Source of the DNA: an uncultured Fibrobacter sp.
Lineage (GTDB): Bacteria; Fibrobacterota; Fibrobacteria; Fibrobacterales; Fibrobacteraceae
DNA: 64,000 nucleotides
Assembly: GCA_946413655.1 (NCBI GenBank)
Contig: CAMKLO010000002.1
Span: 78,744 to 142,743 of the forward strand
Reading direction: 5' to 3'
Shown: one piece after another, positions 37,001 to 46,727 of the stretch
Layout: the number at the start of each line of letters is the position of its first letter
How positions within the stretch are numbered: the first letter of the stretch is position 1
The notes under the pieces: model-generated
Told to the model about the DNA's origin: nothing
What the model saw: the letters and a program-made list of their open reading frames with translations, nothing else
Databases searched by the model: none
Program-made: the position numbers and the translations under genes

Positions 37001-39881
37001 GCGGGCCGAAGGTGACTAGGGGCTTGCTTGGATCGACGCGGGGGACGACGAGGCCTGTTCCGCCAAACACCTGTCCGATGTAGCTTACAGGTGTTTCAAG
37101 ACTTGCGTCTGCACCGAGGTAAAGGCGAAGTTCGAAATCCTGGAAATCCGTCGTGTCGTTGTTGTCGATTTCGACGATAAAGTCGCCGCAATTTTTCCAA
37201 TTGTTGCCGGAACACTTGGACGTATTCTGGTAGGCGCTCGGCTTGATGTAAATGTCTAGGTCCGCATAAGCCGCGTGGGATTCCGTCTTGAACGAGAATT
37301 CTTCGGATGTCGTTGTGCCGGAGGAAACTGTAAAGAAGTATTCCGTGCCTGCTTCAAGTCCTGTGAGTATGGCTTCGTGGAAAAGTACGGCGCCACCGCT
37401 TGCTGCTGTTGATTGCGTATAGTTGCCTCTGGTCTTGCCGAAATTGACAATACCGTTCAAGCGGTCGGTTGACCACCAGTAAATCTTTGCACTGCGGTGA
37501 TCGACCTGGCAAATCGTAACGCCCTTGATTTGAGTGCCAACCGGAGTCATGGTGAACTTGTACCAATAACCGTGGTTGTCATCCGTGGTGAGGTTCCTCT
37601 TGGTGTCCATGCCTTCGAGGAAGAAGTAGTATGTTTGCCCCGGGGTAAGTCCGGTAAGCGTTACGGAACCGCCCTTGGATGCCTTTTCCTGCTGTACGGA
37701 TTTGGCCGTATTGGCATTTGTGGTAACGTCGTAGAATACGGTCACGATGGCGACTTCGTTAGCGTCCCAGCTCACGATGGCGGTGGAATCCGAAATAGGA
37801 GTTCCGACGATGTTGCTGAAAATCGGGCCTTCGTTATCGGGCGGGAGCGTTTCGGCGAGGCTCTGTGCCGGGAAGAGGAACTGTGCGGAGAAGTCGATGC
37901 AAGTTTCGGTGGAGGTGTATTTGCTCCAGTCTTCAATAAGCGTCTTTTCGGGGTCGCGTCCACCCATGAGGGCGCCTTTCGGGCATTTGTACTTGTATGG
38001 CATGCCGCCTGCGTTGTAGCCGTCAGGGTTTGCAGAACGGTTATGCGGATGTTGCGGGTTCTTGTCGCCTGCACCCATCAAAAGGGAAATATCCCACGGG
38101 TTTGCGCCGAGAGCGTAATACATGTTGTCCAAAGCCACTTTCAGGTAGCGTTCGTCCTTTGTGAGTTCGTACATCAAGAAAATGGAAACGGCGGTACCCA
38201 AGTTGTAGCGGATAACGCCCCAGTCAAAACTCGTCCAGACAAGGTTGTATGGAGTAATGACCTTGAGGTCGGTGCGGCCTTCATGCGGGTCGCCTGTGCC
38301 TACGCCCGGATTCACGAGAACCGTAGAGTCGCCCTGGTTCGTGGCATCATTCAGAATCTTGCGGAATGTGGCCATGGTACGCATCGAAAGCGAGTCGCGT
38401 TCGATTTCGCTAAGTCCGTATTCCGCGGCCGTTTCCTGGTTCTTCAGAATCAAGTTCTGGAATGCGAAAAGAACGTAGGTGTGGATGTTCTGGTAGTCCG
38501 TTGCCCAGCCTCCGGGCGAAAAACCGCTTTCATTGCCGAGGAATCCAGCCCTGAAGTAGTCTAGGTTGAACCGGTAGTTGGTGGGATTGTTGAAAATATT
38601 GGTGTTCTTGTAAAGGTCGTAACGGTAAGTCGTGTCCTTGGTGGCATACCACAAGGCGAGAGCCGCCGCTGCACCGTCGTCATAGCGTGGGCCGCCACCG
38701 GTGTAGAAACCAGGGAACGATGTTGTCTTTCCTGATTCATTACCGCTGCCGTAGTCAAAAAGCGGCATCATCACGTTCTTGTAGATGTCCTTTGCGGCTT
38801 CAAGGAGCGTGTCTGCGTAGGCTGCGTCATAGACGCGGTAACCAGCGGCAACGTTTGCAAGCGCTGCAACGAACATGCCGGAGGTGTTTGCGCCGATACC
38901 GGTCAATACGACGCGATCCGGCCCGCCTTTGGATTCCGGTTGCGCATCCTGGCGTTCCGGCAAATCCCAGAACTGGTGGTCCTTTTCGTCAACGCCCACG
39001 GAGTGGTACATGTCGTTTTTGGCAATCAAACCGTCTGCTTTGGATGCCCTGTAGAGTTTCAGAATAAAGTCTGCACCGATTTTGGCTTCGTGGAGAATGT
39101 CCGGAATACCATCTGTAAAGACTGTGTCGGCGTAAGATTCACCATAGCGGTCTTCAGCCTTGTTGGGGTAGGTGAGGTAAACCATTGAAAGTACATAAGC
39201 TGTATAACCGAGAGTTTCGGATACCTTGAAATGGTCACCGCAGTCGTGCCAGCCTCCTGTCAAGTCATGCCCGATTTTGGAGCCGTCCTTCAAGTGGCAA
39301 GGAGCATGGAAGTGCGATTTTGTGTTTCCGCAACGTTGGATGCCGAAGAACTGTAACGAGTTCTCGAGAATGGCATTGTAAATGGAGGGGTGAACATGGA
39401 AAGTTGCCGAGGTATCGTTCCCGACGACGAGGAAGTATTCGCCCGTTGTTGAAAGGGATGTGAAGTCGGCTCGGTACAAGTCTTCTTTCTGGGTGCTGAT
39501 GGAGTCCTGTTTGCCGAATTCGTAGATGCTTTCCAGGGAGTTGAACGAACCGTTAATCCAGATGTTGGGCTTTGTTGCGCCTTTCTTGATAAGCGTCAGG
39601 TTTCCGCCACCTGGCACTTCTTTACCACTGTTCGCGTCAATGACCTTGAAAGTTCTTTCCTTCGGGTCTGCCACGTAGGCGTACTTGTAATCCTGAGGTC
39701 TGAACCCGCTTTGGTTTATACGGATGGGGCGTCTGTCATAGACGTTGAGGGAGTCCAGGTATCGACGGCTGCAATCTGTACAAGTCCTGTCGATATTGGG
39801 AAGACTTGCTCGTTCTGCGGCAACTACTTGGTCTACGCAGAATAAAGCCAATAATGAAATTACGCTAATCAATTTTTTCAT
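34014..39881 (-). CDS. GH9 cellulase, multidomain secreted
   Basis: Signal peptide; N-terminal RINQSGFRP Ig-like domain; GGWHDCGDHFKVSE; LLMGAGDKNPQHPHNRSANPDG; TSTETCIDFSA; Fn3-like repeats; basic tail GIKRTK. Confidence 0.93.
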   Translation of the reverse strand: MKKLISVISLLALFCVDQVVAAERASLPNIDRTCTDCSRRYLDSLNVYDRRPIRINQSGFRPQDYKYAYVADPKERTFKVIDANSGKEVPGGGNLTLIKKGATKPNIWINGSFNSLESIYEFGKQDSISTQKEDLYRADFTSLSTTGEYFLVVGNDTSATFHVHPSIYNAILENSLQFFGIQRCGNTKSHFHAPCHLKDGSKIGHDLTGGWHDCGDHFKVSETLGYTAYVLSMVYLTYPNKAEDRYGESYADTVFTDGIPDILHEAKIGADFILKLYRASKADGLIAKNDMYHSVGVDEKDHQFWDLPERQDAQPESKGGPDRVVLTGIGANTSGMFVAALANVAAGYRVYDAAYADTLLEAAKDIYKNVMMPLFDYGSGNESGKTTSFPGFYTGGGPRYDDGAAAALALWYATKDTTYRYDLYKNTNIFNNPTNYRFNLDYFRAGFLGNESGFSPGGWATDYQNIHTYVLFAFQNLILKNQETAAEYGLSEIERDSLSMRTMATFRKILNDATNQGDSTVLVNPGVGTGDPHEGRTDLKVITPYNLVWTSFDWGVIRYNLGTAVSIFLMYELTKDERYLKVALDNMYYALGANPWDISLLMGAGDKNPQHPHNRSANPDGYNAGGMPYKYKCPKGALMGGRDPEKTLIEDWSKYTSTETCIDFSAQFLFPAQSLAETLPPDNEGPIFSNIVGTPISDSTAIVSWDANEVAIVTVFYDVTTNANTAKSVQQEKASKGGSVTLTGLTPGQTYYFFLEGMDTKRNLTTDDNHGYWYKFTMTPVGTQIKGVTICQVDHRSAKIYWWSTDRLNGIVNFGKTRGNYTQSTAASGGAVLFHEAILTGLEAGTEYFFTVSSGTTTSEEFSFKTESHAAYADLDIYIKPSAYQNTSKCSGNNWKNCGDFIVEIDNNDTTDFQDFELRLYLGADASLETPVSYIGQVFGGTGLVVPRVDPSKPLVTFGPQTQDKAGQYYLPITVNDKLYVSGRIIFQIKWLNATYANFNDGWSLIAHTGDDAPEQFEGIDLTQAPYYTGSETAQLERNSRGEKVIAMVRDPYVPVYYHGKHIYGYAPDDTPETGPQVNRNVEITFTSPFVTPHYSVEKEDTLTTYSATSKVSPTGLLDAVEMNSNPYPFEYVNPKRTDAITFGKQDTVLAYGNNYIEWVSWHNRNANQKSENKYDCACAYVRSNVEIDSITIPPEKRYLVFDKNNVVGYKNKFIEVQISLLDSNLELLKDEKNLNVDLVTEDPNVLFYTDPTATIPVTSVTLYDGVATIYVSSKIAVKTTISATHVSNKDYAYTPATAELNIEDLPPWPIIDKAKIVDLDCDHIPDAMDITLSSEYLEKQRFTSITFTYENKEYTSSTVKSLSGRSLVVNIDVPKEVVTNATGKITLTSDIQGQVKTVDDSYSDGMPPALISATILERQDTATADHLYLQFSEPISAPGTNFPLVLYGTDKTTKAATPIVTSAKLYNEAKNIWDFEIAFDAANNSLVNAGMWGQLDPAGSITDLNGNGVAGVCTPEKVEILLKILPIPMIYAVITDKNQNGYASHVDVVFERAPDAKHIPEKLEIIFGLAKPETLTVEKNLLAFNGANLSIDLVKPFQFGNTAGPFDGMLPGGKMLSHAGLVTQYLGTGAATETSTVLAEDKVGPVYVSAIISQTATADILNITASEPLVLADSSQQFYRHMRADKQSNAFSSNFSNWSYSQNNSGLSILYMGDFVGAVMEGDFVRMGSMMTSSFKDANGNYPEFDVPWIPIDGNGAPKIKFDMDLRNNITDANSNNRTMVNVPETMRLYVKNQTSNKFDLIQNGNVTLAGIDSTDINGAIFDVKLTVPRGASFGEECAWEKLLVKFNIPIYSNLGNFVNRFHQSFYVDPKIHLMSNNNIEFIIEWANKSPSGLRSKEDRAVGTGAYIYKAEIEATFSPNMNNPEVKNDPKIAKNFSSKASFEQKRTFGIKRTK

Positions 39882-39916
39882 GTTTGTGCAATCTCCTAAA
39901 ACCCAATCAAAAATAA

Positions 39917-39949
39917 AGAGCTGCCAGGACGCTTAAATCCTGGAGCTCT
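39917..39949 (-). terminator. intrinsic terminator after GH9 (39958-46431)
   Basis: Minus strand AGAGCTCCAGGA-loop-TCCTGGCAGCTCT followed by TTATTTTT. Confidence 0.8.
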
Positions 39950-39957
39950 CCGGTTCA

Positions 39958-42900
39958 CTATTTCCTCCTCTTGAAGCCAAGAGTCTTTGTTGTGTTGTCG
40001 CTTGTTTTTTCGACCCTGTCGCCGGCAGCTTTGCAAGATGCCTTGTAGTCGTTGCTTGTTTCTTCGAAAGCTATTGCGCAGAAGGATTCCGCTCTGAAAT
40101 CGAATTTAGCAATGTAGGCGCCAGTTCCAATCTTGTGCCCCTTCTTTGCAACAGGGGCTTCGTTGTCTTTGGCCGCCCATTCCAAATTGAGCTTGAGGCT
40201 ACCGTTATCGATAAAGTTCCTCATCGGGGCAAATTTTTCTTTCGGGATGTCTAGCTTATATGTGTTGATATACTGCCCGAGGTTGTCGTAGAGATCCATG
40301 ACAATCTTCAAGCTGTAATCGTACATATACTGTCCGCCATGAGTCATGAAACTTGCGGAAGGCATCGAAATCTCGATTTTGAAGGTCGGACCCGAACCAA
40401 TGTAGACAGCCGTATCGATTTGACCGAGGCTTGTTCCGTCTGTGCTGATGAAGTTATGCTTACCGTCGATTGTCGCTGTCATGACGAACGCATCGTTATT
40501 TGTTGCTTCTGGGCGTCCGACATAGGCGTTATTTCCCGGCGTGGCAACTGGTTTGGAAAGCGTAGTCGTGAAACGGACGTTGTCGTCACCAGTGATACGG
40601 ACATAAGGATTCTGCACAGTCGGGACGTTGTTGTTCTTGTCGATGTAGGCGGCTCCGAGGACGTCAGGAACAAGACGGATGCGGTCACCGGCATGGACTA
40701 TGTTGTCATTCTCTTTATAGGTGAAGAGATACGTTTTTCCGGATCCTTGAGGCTTTTCTGGCGGGATTAATTCACCGCGTTCACGCTGGATGTATTTGCC
40801 AACATCGAGCATATTAACAGGTTCGGATATATTGACAGAGAGGAGGTCGTTGATCATGCGGGCGCTGGAAATGACCGGAGAGCACTTGTCGTACAATGTG
40901 AATGTCGATTCGAAGAATCCGTTTGCAACACCCTTGTGCGGGGATATCGTGCCGTTACCGTCCTTCTCACCGCTTGTAGAACCGTAAGGATAGGCGAGGT
41001 TTGCCGGAATTTTGATCTCGATAATGCTGTAGGTGTTGACGGAATCCTTCGACGTCACCGAGTCAATCATGACTTTGAAAGATGCGGAGACTGAGTCACG
41101 GATGGTCCAGTAACTTTCCTTGGGCTTGATGGTACCGCCGGTGGTATCGGCCGTGGTCCTGAACGAACGCGTAATGCCCGGATTTCCCCAGACAGTCACA
41201 ATGCTATCGAACATGTCCTTTGTCTTGAGCTTTTGTTCGAACATGATGTAGACCTTGTCCGGGATGCCGTCGCCTTCCAAGTCAATCATTTCGGCATGAT
41301 AGACGCCGACTGGTCTGGAAATGAGCGTTACCGTGACGGTCTTGCAACCGGCAGCGTTGATTCCGTTGAAACTCTGGTCGGTGATGGTGAAATCGTTTGT
41401 TGTTCTTGGAGTGACTTGTGCTCCAACCGGTACTAGAGCGTTGTTCGTATTACCGCTGATGATAAATGTCCAGCTCTTTCCGTTGTTCGTCGTAGTTCCC
41501 TTTCCGACAACTGTAGGTACGCCTACAGCTCCGGCGATGGCGAGCGGCCATTCGCTTTCGGGCGAGAGAATTACCGGTTCCGAGAATGCCACCATGACGG
41601 TATCGAGACCGCTGTTGTCGCTGTCGGATTTTTCAAGGATGGATACGCTTTCGAGTGTGGGAAGGATACCGTCCGTAATCCTTACCGTTTCCGGGCTCGC
41701 ATTGCCGTGGTCGTTTACGTAAGTCGTTATCGTTCCGGACGGATTTGCGTTTGTTTGGACAAGGCTCGTGTCGATCGGGATGATGACGTCGTTCTTGTCG
41801 GCGTACTTGGAGGCGTCGAGCGCTACCTTCACGGAATCGGCCATGCCTTCGATAAAGTACTTGATGCTGTCGAGCTTGTAGTCCTCGTTGAGCTTGTTCG
41901 AGAAGACGATTCTCAGCTGGTCAGTCTTGTTGTCGCAGTCAGTATCTTCAGCAAGCACTTTCTGCGGTACGGGCACCTTGGATTCGGCGAAGAACGTGTA
42001 CTTGGAAATATCGTCTTCGTCATCCGGGTCGATATAGACGATTTGGATGGTGTCACCGGGGAAGAACGAAATTTCGGAAGACTGGTTCCTTGTTTCCTTG
42101 GAGTGGCTCACTGCCGTAATCGGGCCTCCGACAAAGTGTCCGGGGTTCGCCGGGTCGGCGTTCAAGGTCACGGTGAGTTCGTCGTCCTTCTTGCTGTTGA
42201 TAATCTTGATATCGACGCTCTTGGCATTGCTCTTGATCTTGTCCTTGTCCATCAAGTCGATGTAGAACGTCGTACCTTCAGGATTGGCGGGGCTGATCAC
42301 CGGGTTCCCCTGGGCGTCCTTGATGACAAACTGGGAGGCCGTGGCGTCGCCCTTGGTGAAGTTTATGTAGTAGGTCCTGTTCTCGAATGCGCAACCGCCG
42401 CCTTCGACACAAGTTTCGCAAGTGGGGTTCGGACCAGCAAATATGGTGAGGTCTACTTTCTTGCTGCCAAGAGTCATCTTGACCGGGATATCGAGATCCC
42501 ACATGTCGGTCGGGATGTCGTACTTGGCGATAATCTTTGTTCCGGATTCGTCGAGGATCCATTTGTCGAGTCCGTCGAAGAATGCCATGCCGCTAATCTT
42601 CACGCCGTTGGCCCAAATCTTCGTGATGAAGCCGCCTTCGGTAATGTGGGCCTTTCCGGTGACATGGACGGTGCTGCTGGTCTGGTCAATATCGATATGG
42701 GAGCCGTTGGAAACGTTGAACGGAGGATCGAGTGTTACCGTCATCCTGTATTTGGCTCTCTTGGTTTCCATTTCTTTCTTGGACGGGCTGTATCCCCAAA
42801 TGAATTCGTCTTTACGATAGACGGAAACGTAGGGATTGTCTGGTGCTACGTCAAAGTTGTCGTCTCCTTCATTCTTAGGTATGCACGGCATGCCAGGGTA

Positions 42901-45900
42901 GTCTTTTTCTTCGTTGTTTGTACGGGAATGTGGCATCCAGCTCCAGTCGCCCGGATTCTCGTTCAGAGTGAGCGCCGCGGCATATTCATAGGACGGGGCG
43001 TACCACTTGTTATTTTCCAAGCAGTAAAGCTTTTTCTTCGGGGCTTCGTTCATTAAGTCCTTATATGGTGGGTATGGGCTTCGGTGGTCGAATCTTACGT
43101 CAAAGCGTAAGCGGCTCGCGCTCTGGATGACTGTGGAACCGAGGTTTAGCGGGAAGTACCATTGCCAGGTTCCCGTCGCTTCGTCGTAGGTGTCCTCAAT
43201 TTTGATCGGGTGGGCGTCGCGGAGGTTCCTTTCTAGTTCATCCTTCGTTTCCGGGGAACAATTTCCGCTGAAGCCTGCGGAGGAGTATGCGTTACAGATG
43301 TCCGTGCCCATGCCGATATCGTTTTCGATTTCATCGGTTCCGCGCATGTAGATTCTAATCGTCAAGCTGTCGAATGGTCTTGATTCGTTGTTGAAGACGT
43401 TTATGTTCACCATGGCCATGTCGCCTTGCCACGGATACTGGTAGGTCTTCACGCTGAAGTCGTACCACATTACAGGAGTCGTGAACTTGAGCAGGTTATT
43501 GTCGTCGTCAACGGTGGTTTGTACGCCATTGCTTTCGACCATGAAGTAGTAGGTCGTCTTTTCCTTGAGTCCGCCGATTTTCACGTAGTGGAACTGTGTT
43601 GGGATACCGGAGACGTCGGCGTTGCCGGCACCGGAATTGAACGCAAAATCGCTGGCGTTGGTGTGCGGCTTTGTATCCCAGTAAATTTTGGACTCGTATT
43701 CGCCGTTCGGGGTGTACCACATGATTTCGGCACTGTCGGCAGTAACGTTACAGACGGTGACGTTTGCGATGTTTGCGGGGTCGGCTGTGGGGCGCGTCGT
43801 GAACGTGAACGGTGTCAGCGGGTCTTCCCTGGCGTACTTCGTCTTTGTGTTTGCCGGGTTGTAGGCGTTTGCACCTGTGACGTAGAAGTAATAGGTAGTA
43901 CCCGGTTTCAGGTCGCGCAAGACGATATCGTGCTTTACTCCAGAGTTTTCGCTTGATGCGGTCTTGTCGTACTGGCCTTCTGTTGTGCCATAGTGGATGG
44001 TGGCCGTGCCACGTACGGAGAGCTTGATGGTCACGATGGCGGAGTCCACGCTCACATGGCGGATTTCGACATCGATATCCGGGGCGGTAGTCTTGTCGAT
44101 TTGCTTGGAGGCGAGGGTTACTGTACTTACTAAAGTTGCGGCAGCGTCGATACAGATTTCGGACATTTCATAGTCTTCCCAGCTCAGCTTGCCTGCTTTT
44201 CCCATATTTCCGTCTCCGTCAGGACCGCCTGTCGGGGGAACTGCGCCATAAAGACCGCCGACAGGGGGTCTGTAGTAGTATTTCGTCTTTCCGCCAGGCA
44301 CGTTTGTACCTTCGGGGTTTGCTCCACGGTGGTGCGGGTGGGCGTCGTTCTTGTCGCCGATGCCCATGATAAAGGAAATATCCCAGGGGTTCACACCGAG
44401 CAGGTAGTTCAGTTGGTTGATGCCTAGCTGTTTGGCTTCAGCGGCTTTCCAGTTCGGAGTTCCCATGTTGGGGAGTGAAAGGCCCTTCTTTTCGATGTCG
44501 TTGGCGACATCGGCGTAGGCCAGAACTTCAAAGATATCACCAGCACGGTAACGGTTGTAGATCCAGTTCTGGTCGGTGTGCATGGTGTACCAAATCTTGT
44601 CATAGGTGAATTGGCTTTGTTTCCAAATATTGGGAACTTGCGGCATGATAAAGGTTTCTGGAGTTCCGTCGTAGCTGCCCATATCGCCTAGGTTCGCAAT
44701 CATGTTGGCAACGCAGTCTTCGATAGCGTTCAGCCATTCCGTTTCGGAGAGTCCGTATTTTTGGATGGCCGTGTCCTTGTCGGCAAGGATAAGCTTGTAC
44801 AATCCGTAAAGCGCGTAAGAATAGGAGTTTGCCCAGCTGGTGTTCTTTACATTCTTGAGGAAGGCTTTGTCGGCTGTGACGAACCAGCCACCGTCAAAAA
44901 ATCCTGCACCTTGACCATATTGCTGGTTTGCACCTAGCAGATTCTTAGTACGGAGGGCGTAGTCGGCGTATTCCTTTTTGCCAGTTGCATAGAGGAGCGC
45001 AACAGATGCCAACGCCATATCATCAACAAATTCGTTGTTTCCTTGGTAAGCGGGGGAAGAAATTGCCAAAGCCTTGTTATGGGTGATTGTCTTTCCACCA
45101 TCATAGTTTCTCTTGCCTTGTGCCACGGCGTTGGCGAAGTCGAACATTTTTTCGGCGACCATGATGCAGCTGTCGGCGAAAGCCTTATGTTCGGGGTATT
45201 CGGAATACAGCTTGCCTACGAGAGCGAGACCCGCGGCCGTTTCGCCACCGACGTTGGCTCCGATTTCGCCAAGACGGACAGTTCTTGTTCCTGGACCGCC
45301 ACGGTCTGTCGCTTCTGCGGAATTACCGATAGGGAGATCGTCCTGGTTCTCAGGAGGGCCCCACCATCCGTGGTCCGAACCGAAGTTACCAACGGAGAGA
45401 GCCATGTCGTCGATGACTCCCTTGGCGCGAATGAAGGAACGCAGGACGAAGTCGGCCCCATGCTTTGCTTCGCGGAGCATGTCCGGAATGCCGTCCTTGT
45501 TGATGGTTTCGTTCTGGTTGAATGCGTAGTTGTCTTCGTCGGCGTTCGGGTTCGTTGCCGCCATCAACGCTACGACCATGAAGGCGTACATTTGGGTCTG
45601 GGATTCCTTCAGGTGGTCACCGCAGTCGTAGTAGCCGCCCTGGAGAGTTCCTGCCGTGGCGGCGTTATAAGGTCCGCGAACATCCTCGGGTCCTTCTGTA
45701 ACCGGACCTGCACCATCCAGGGCATGGCTAGAACCGCCATTACGGAACCAGGATTCCGCGATACCGCTACGGTTGACTCCATAGAACTTGAGGGCTGCGG
45801 CTTTCACCATGGAATAGAGTCTGTCGCTTACAATGAATGTGCTCGAAATATCTTTGCCAACTTTAATGCGTAGACGCGTCTCAAGAGGGACGTTCTGGGG

Positions 45901-46431
45901 AACGTGGCCCATTTTCAAGTCTCCGGAGGGGCCGGTGGCCCTTACTGTATAACGCTGCTGGTCGTTGGTGGCTGCATTCGTGCCTGCGGTAATCCGCCAT
46001 GTGGAAGAAGCCTTTTTATTAAGTGGGGTTAGTGATCCGGTTATGGCTGGGGATAAAGATTTGCCGTTGACATCGACGATTTCGAAAGAAGATTCGCTAC
46101 CCACGTAATAGAACATACGTTCCGGGTCGTCTTCCAGATATCCGGCCTGGTTCACGCGGATAGGGGATATCTTGACGTTCATTGCATCTAGGTACGCTTG
46201 GTTCAGCGAGTCGGGAATAAATACGTTTGGAGCATAAGACGCCGGTGTCAGGTTTTTTGGCAACATGTTCCTTTTCTTGGTAACCGATGTGTCAAAATTC
46301 TTGAAAACAGTGCTGTCCCAGGTAAGTGGGTATATCGGTCTAAGCAAGTCATAAGGAGTGGGCTGCTCCTGCTGCGCGGCCACGAAACTGGCTGCGGCGC
46401 ATAATGCTAACAGGTACTTCTTAATAGACAC
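39958..46431 (-). CDS. GH9 cellulase, multidomain secreted (tandem paralog 1)
   Basis: GTG start at 46431 preceded by AAAGGAGACAAC; signal peptide SIKKYLLALCAAASFVAAQ; GGYYDCGDHLKESQTQMYAFM; IMGIGDKNDAHPHHRGANPEGTN; SEICIDAAATL; tail GFKRRK. Confidence 0.93.
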   Translation of the reverse strand: MSIKKYLLALCAAASFVAAQQEQPTPYDLLRPIYPLTWDSTVFKNFDTSVTKKRNMLPKNLTPASYAPNVFIPDSLNQAYLDAMNVKISPIRVNQAGYLEDDPERMFYYVGSESSFEIVDVNGKSLSPAITGSLTPLNKKASSTWRITAGTNAATNDQQRYTVRATGPSGDLKMGHVPQNVPLETRLRIKVGKDISSTFIVSDRLYSMVKAAALKFYGVNRSGIAESWFRNGGSSHALDGAGPVTEGPEDVRGPYNAATAGTLQGGYYDCGDHLKESQTQMYAFMVVALMAATNPNADEDNYAFNQNETINKDGIPDMLREAKHGADFVLRSFIRAKGVIDDMALSVGNFGSDHGWWGPPENQDDLPIGNSAEATDRGGPGTRTVRLGEIGANVGGETAAGLALVGKLYSEYPEHKAFADSCIMVAEKMFDFANAVAQGKRNYDGGKTITHNKALAISSPAYQGNNEFVDDMALASVALLYATGKKEYADYALRTKNLLGANQQYGQGAGFFDGGWFVTADKAFLKNVKNTSWANSYSYALYGLYKLILADKDTAIQKYGLSETEWLNAIEDCVANMIANLGDMGSYDGTPETFIMPQVPNIWKQSQFTYDKIWYTMHTDQNWIYNRYRAGDIFEVLAYADVANDIEKKGLSLPNMGTPNWKAAEAKQLGINQLNYLLGVNPWDISFIMGIGDKNDAHPHHRGANPEGTNVPGGKTKYYYRPPVGGLYGAVPPTGGPDGDGNMGKAGKLSWEDYEMSEICIDAAATLVSTVTLASKQIDKTTAPDIDVEIRHVSVDSAIVTIKLSVRGTATIHYGTTEGQYDKTASSENSGVKHDIVLRDLKPGTTYYFYVTGANAYNPANTKTKYAREDPLTPFTFTTRPTADPANIANVTVCNVTADSAEIMWYTPNGEYESKIYWDTKPHTNASDFAFNSGAGNADVSGIPTQFHYVKIGGLKEKTTYYFMVESNGVQTTVDDDNNLLKFTTPVMWYDFSVKTYQYPWQGDMAMVNINVFNNESRPFDSLTIRIYMRGTDEIENDIGMGTDICNAYSSAGFSGNCSPETKDELERNLRDAHPIKIEDTYDEATGTWQWYFPLNLGSTVIQSASRLRFDVRFDHRSPYPPYKDLMNEAPKKKLYCLENNKWYAPSYEYAAALTLNENPGDWSWMPHSRTNNEEKDYPGMPCIPKNEGDDNFDVAPDNPYVSVYRKDEFIWGYSPSKKEMETKRAKYRMTVTLDPPFNVSNGSHIDIDQTSSTVHVTGKAHITEGGFITKIWANGVKISGMAFFDGLDKWILDESGTKIIAKYDIPTDMWDLDIPVKMTLGSKKVDLTIFAGPNPTCETCVEGGGCAFENRTYYINFTKGDATASQFVIKDAQGNPVISPANPEGTTFYIDLMDKDKIKSNAKSVDIKIINSKKDDELTVTLNADPANPGHFVGGPITAVSHSKETRNQSSEISFFPGDTIQIVYIDPDDEDDISKYTFFAESKVPVPQKVLAEDTDCDNKTDQLRIVFSNKLNEDYKLDSIKYFIEGMADSVKVALDASKYADKNDVIIPIDTSLVQTNANPSGTITTYVNDHGNASPETVRITDGILPTLESVSILEKSDSDNSGLDTVMVAFSEPVILSPESEWPLAIAGAVGVPTVVGKGTTTNNGKSWTFIISGNTNNALVPVGAQVTPRTTNDFTITDQSFNGINAAGCKTVTVTLISRPVGVYHAEMIDLEGDGIPDKVYIMFEQKLKTKDMFDSIVTVWGNPGITRSFRTTADTTGGTIKPKESYWTIRDSVSASFKVMIDSVTSKDSVNTYSIIEIKIPANLAYPYGSTSGEKDGNGTISPHKGVANGFFESTFTLYDKCSPVISSARMINDLLSVNISEPVNMLDVGKYIQRERGELIPPEKPQGSGKTYLFTYKENDNIVHAGDRIRLVPDVLGAAYIDKNNNVPTVQNPYVRITGDDNVRFTTTLSKPVATPGNNAYVGRPEATNNDAFVMTATIDGKHNFISTDGTSLGQIDTAVYIGSGPTFKIEISMPSASFMTHGGQYMYDYSLKIVMDLYDNLGQYINTYKLDIPKEKFAPMRNFIDNGSLKLNLEWAAKDNEAPVAKKGHKIGTGAYIAKFDFRAESFCAIAFEETSNDYKASCKAAGDRVEKTSDNTTKTLGFKRRK

Positions 46432-46458
46432 GTTGTCTCCTTTACATATGGAAAAATC

Positions 46459-46478
46459 GGGCAAAACGAGTCTTGCCC
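46459..46478 (-). promoter_or_regulatory. leader hairpin plus T-tract upstream of GH9 paralog 1
   Basis: Minus strand GGGCAAGACTCGTTTTGCCCGATTTTT about 28 nt before the start codon. Confidence 0.6.
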
Positions 46479-46697
46479 TCTGACTATATTCTATCAAAAG
46501 ATAAAATAGATTATTTATGTAAAAATGTATTGTGATATATTCCTTTTTTGTTCTCAAAATATTCTTCAGTTTGCTTTTTATTCCTTTAAATGTATCATAT
46601 GAATAAAGAACATGAAAAAATAAAGTAATTGAAAACTTCTGGCTTTCTTTTTAACTGAACAATGTATCTGAAATTTTACAAACAAGAAAGAAAAAGG

Positions 46698-46721
46698 CTC
46701 CTGAATCGTCAAATCCAGGAG
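46698..46721 (-). terminator. intrinsic terminator after GH9 paralog 2
   Basis: Minus strand CTCCTG-loop-CAGGAG followed by CCTTTTTCTTTCTTG. Confidence 0.75.
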
Positions 46722-46727
46722 ATTCTT

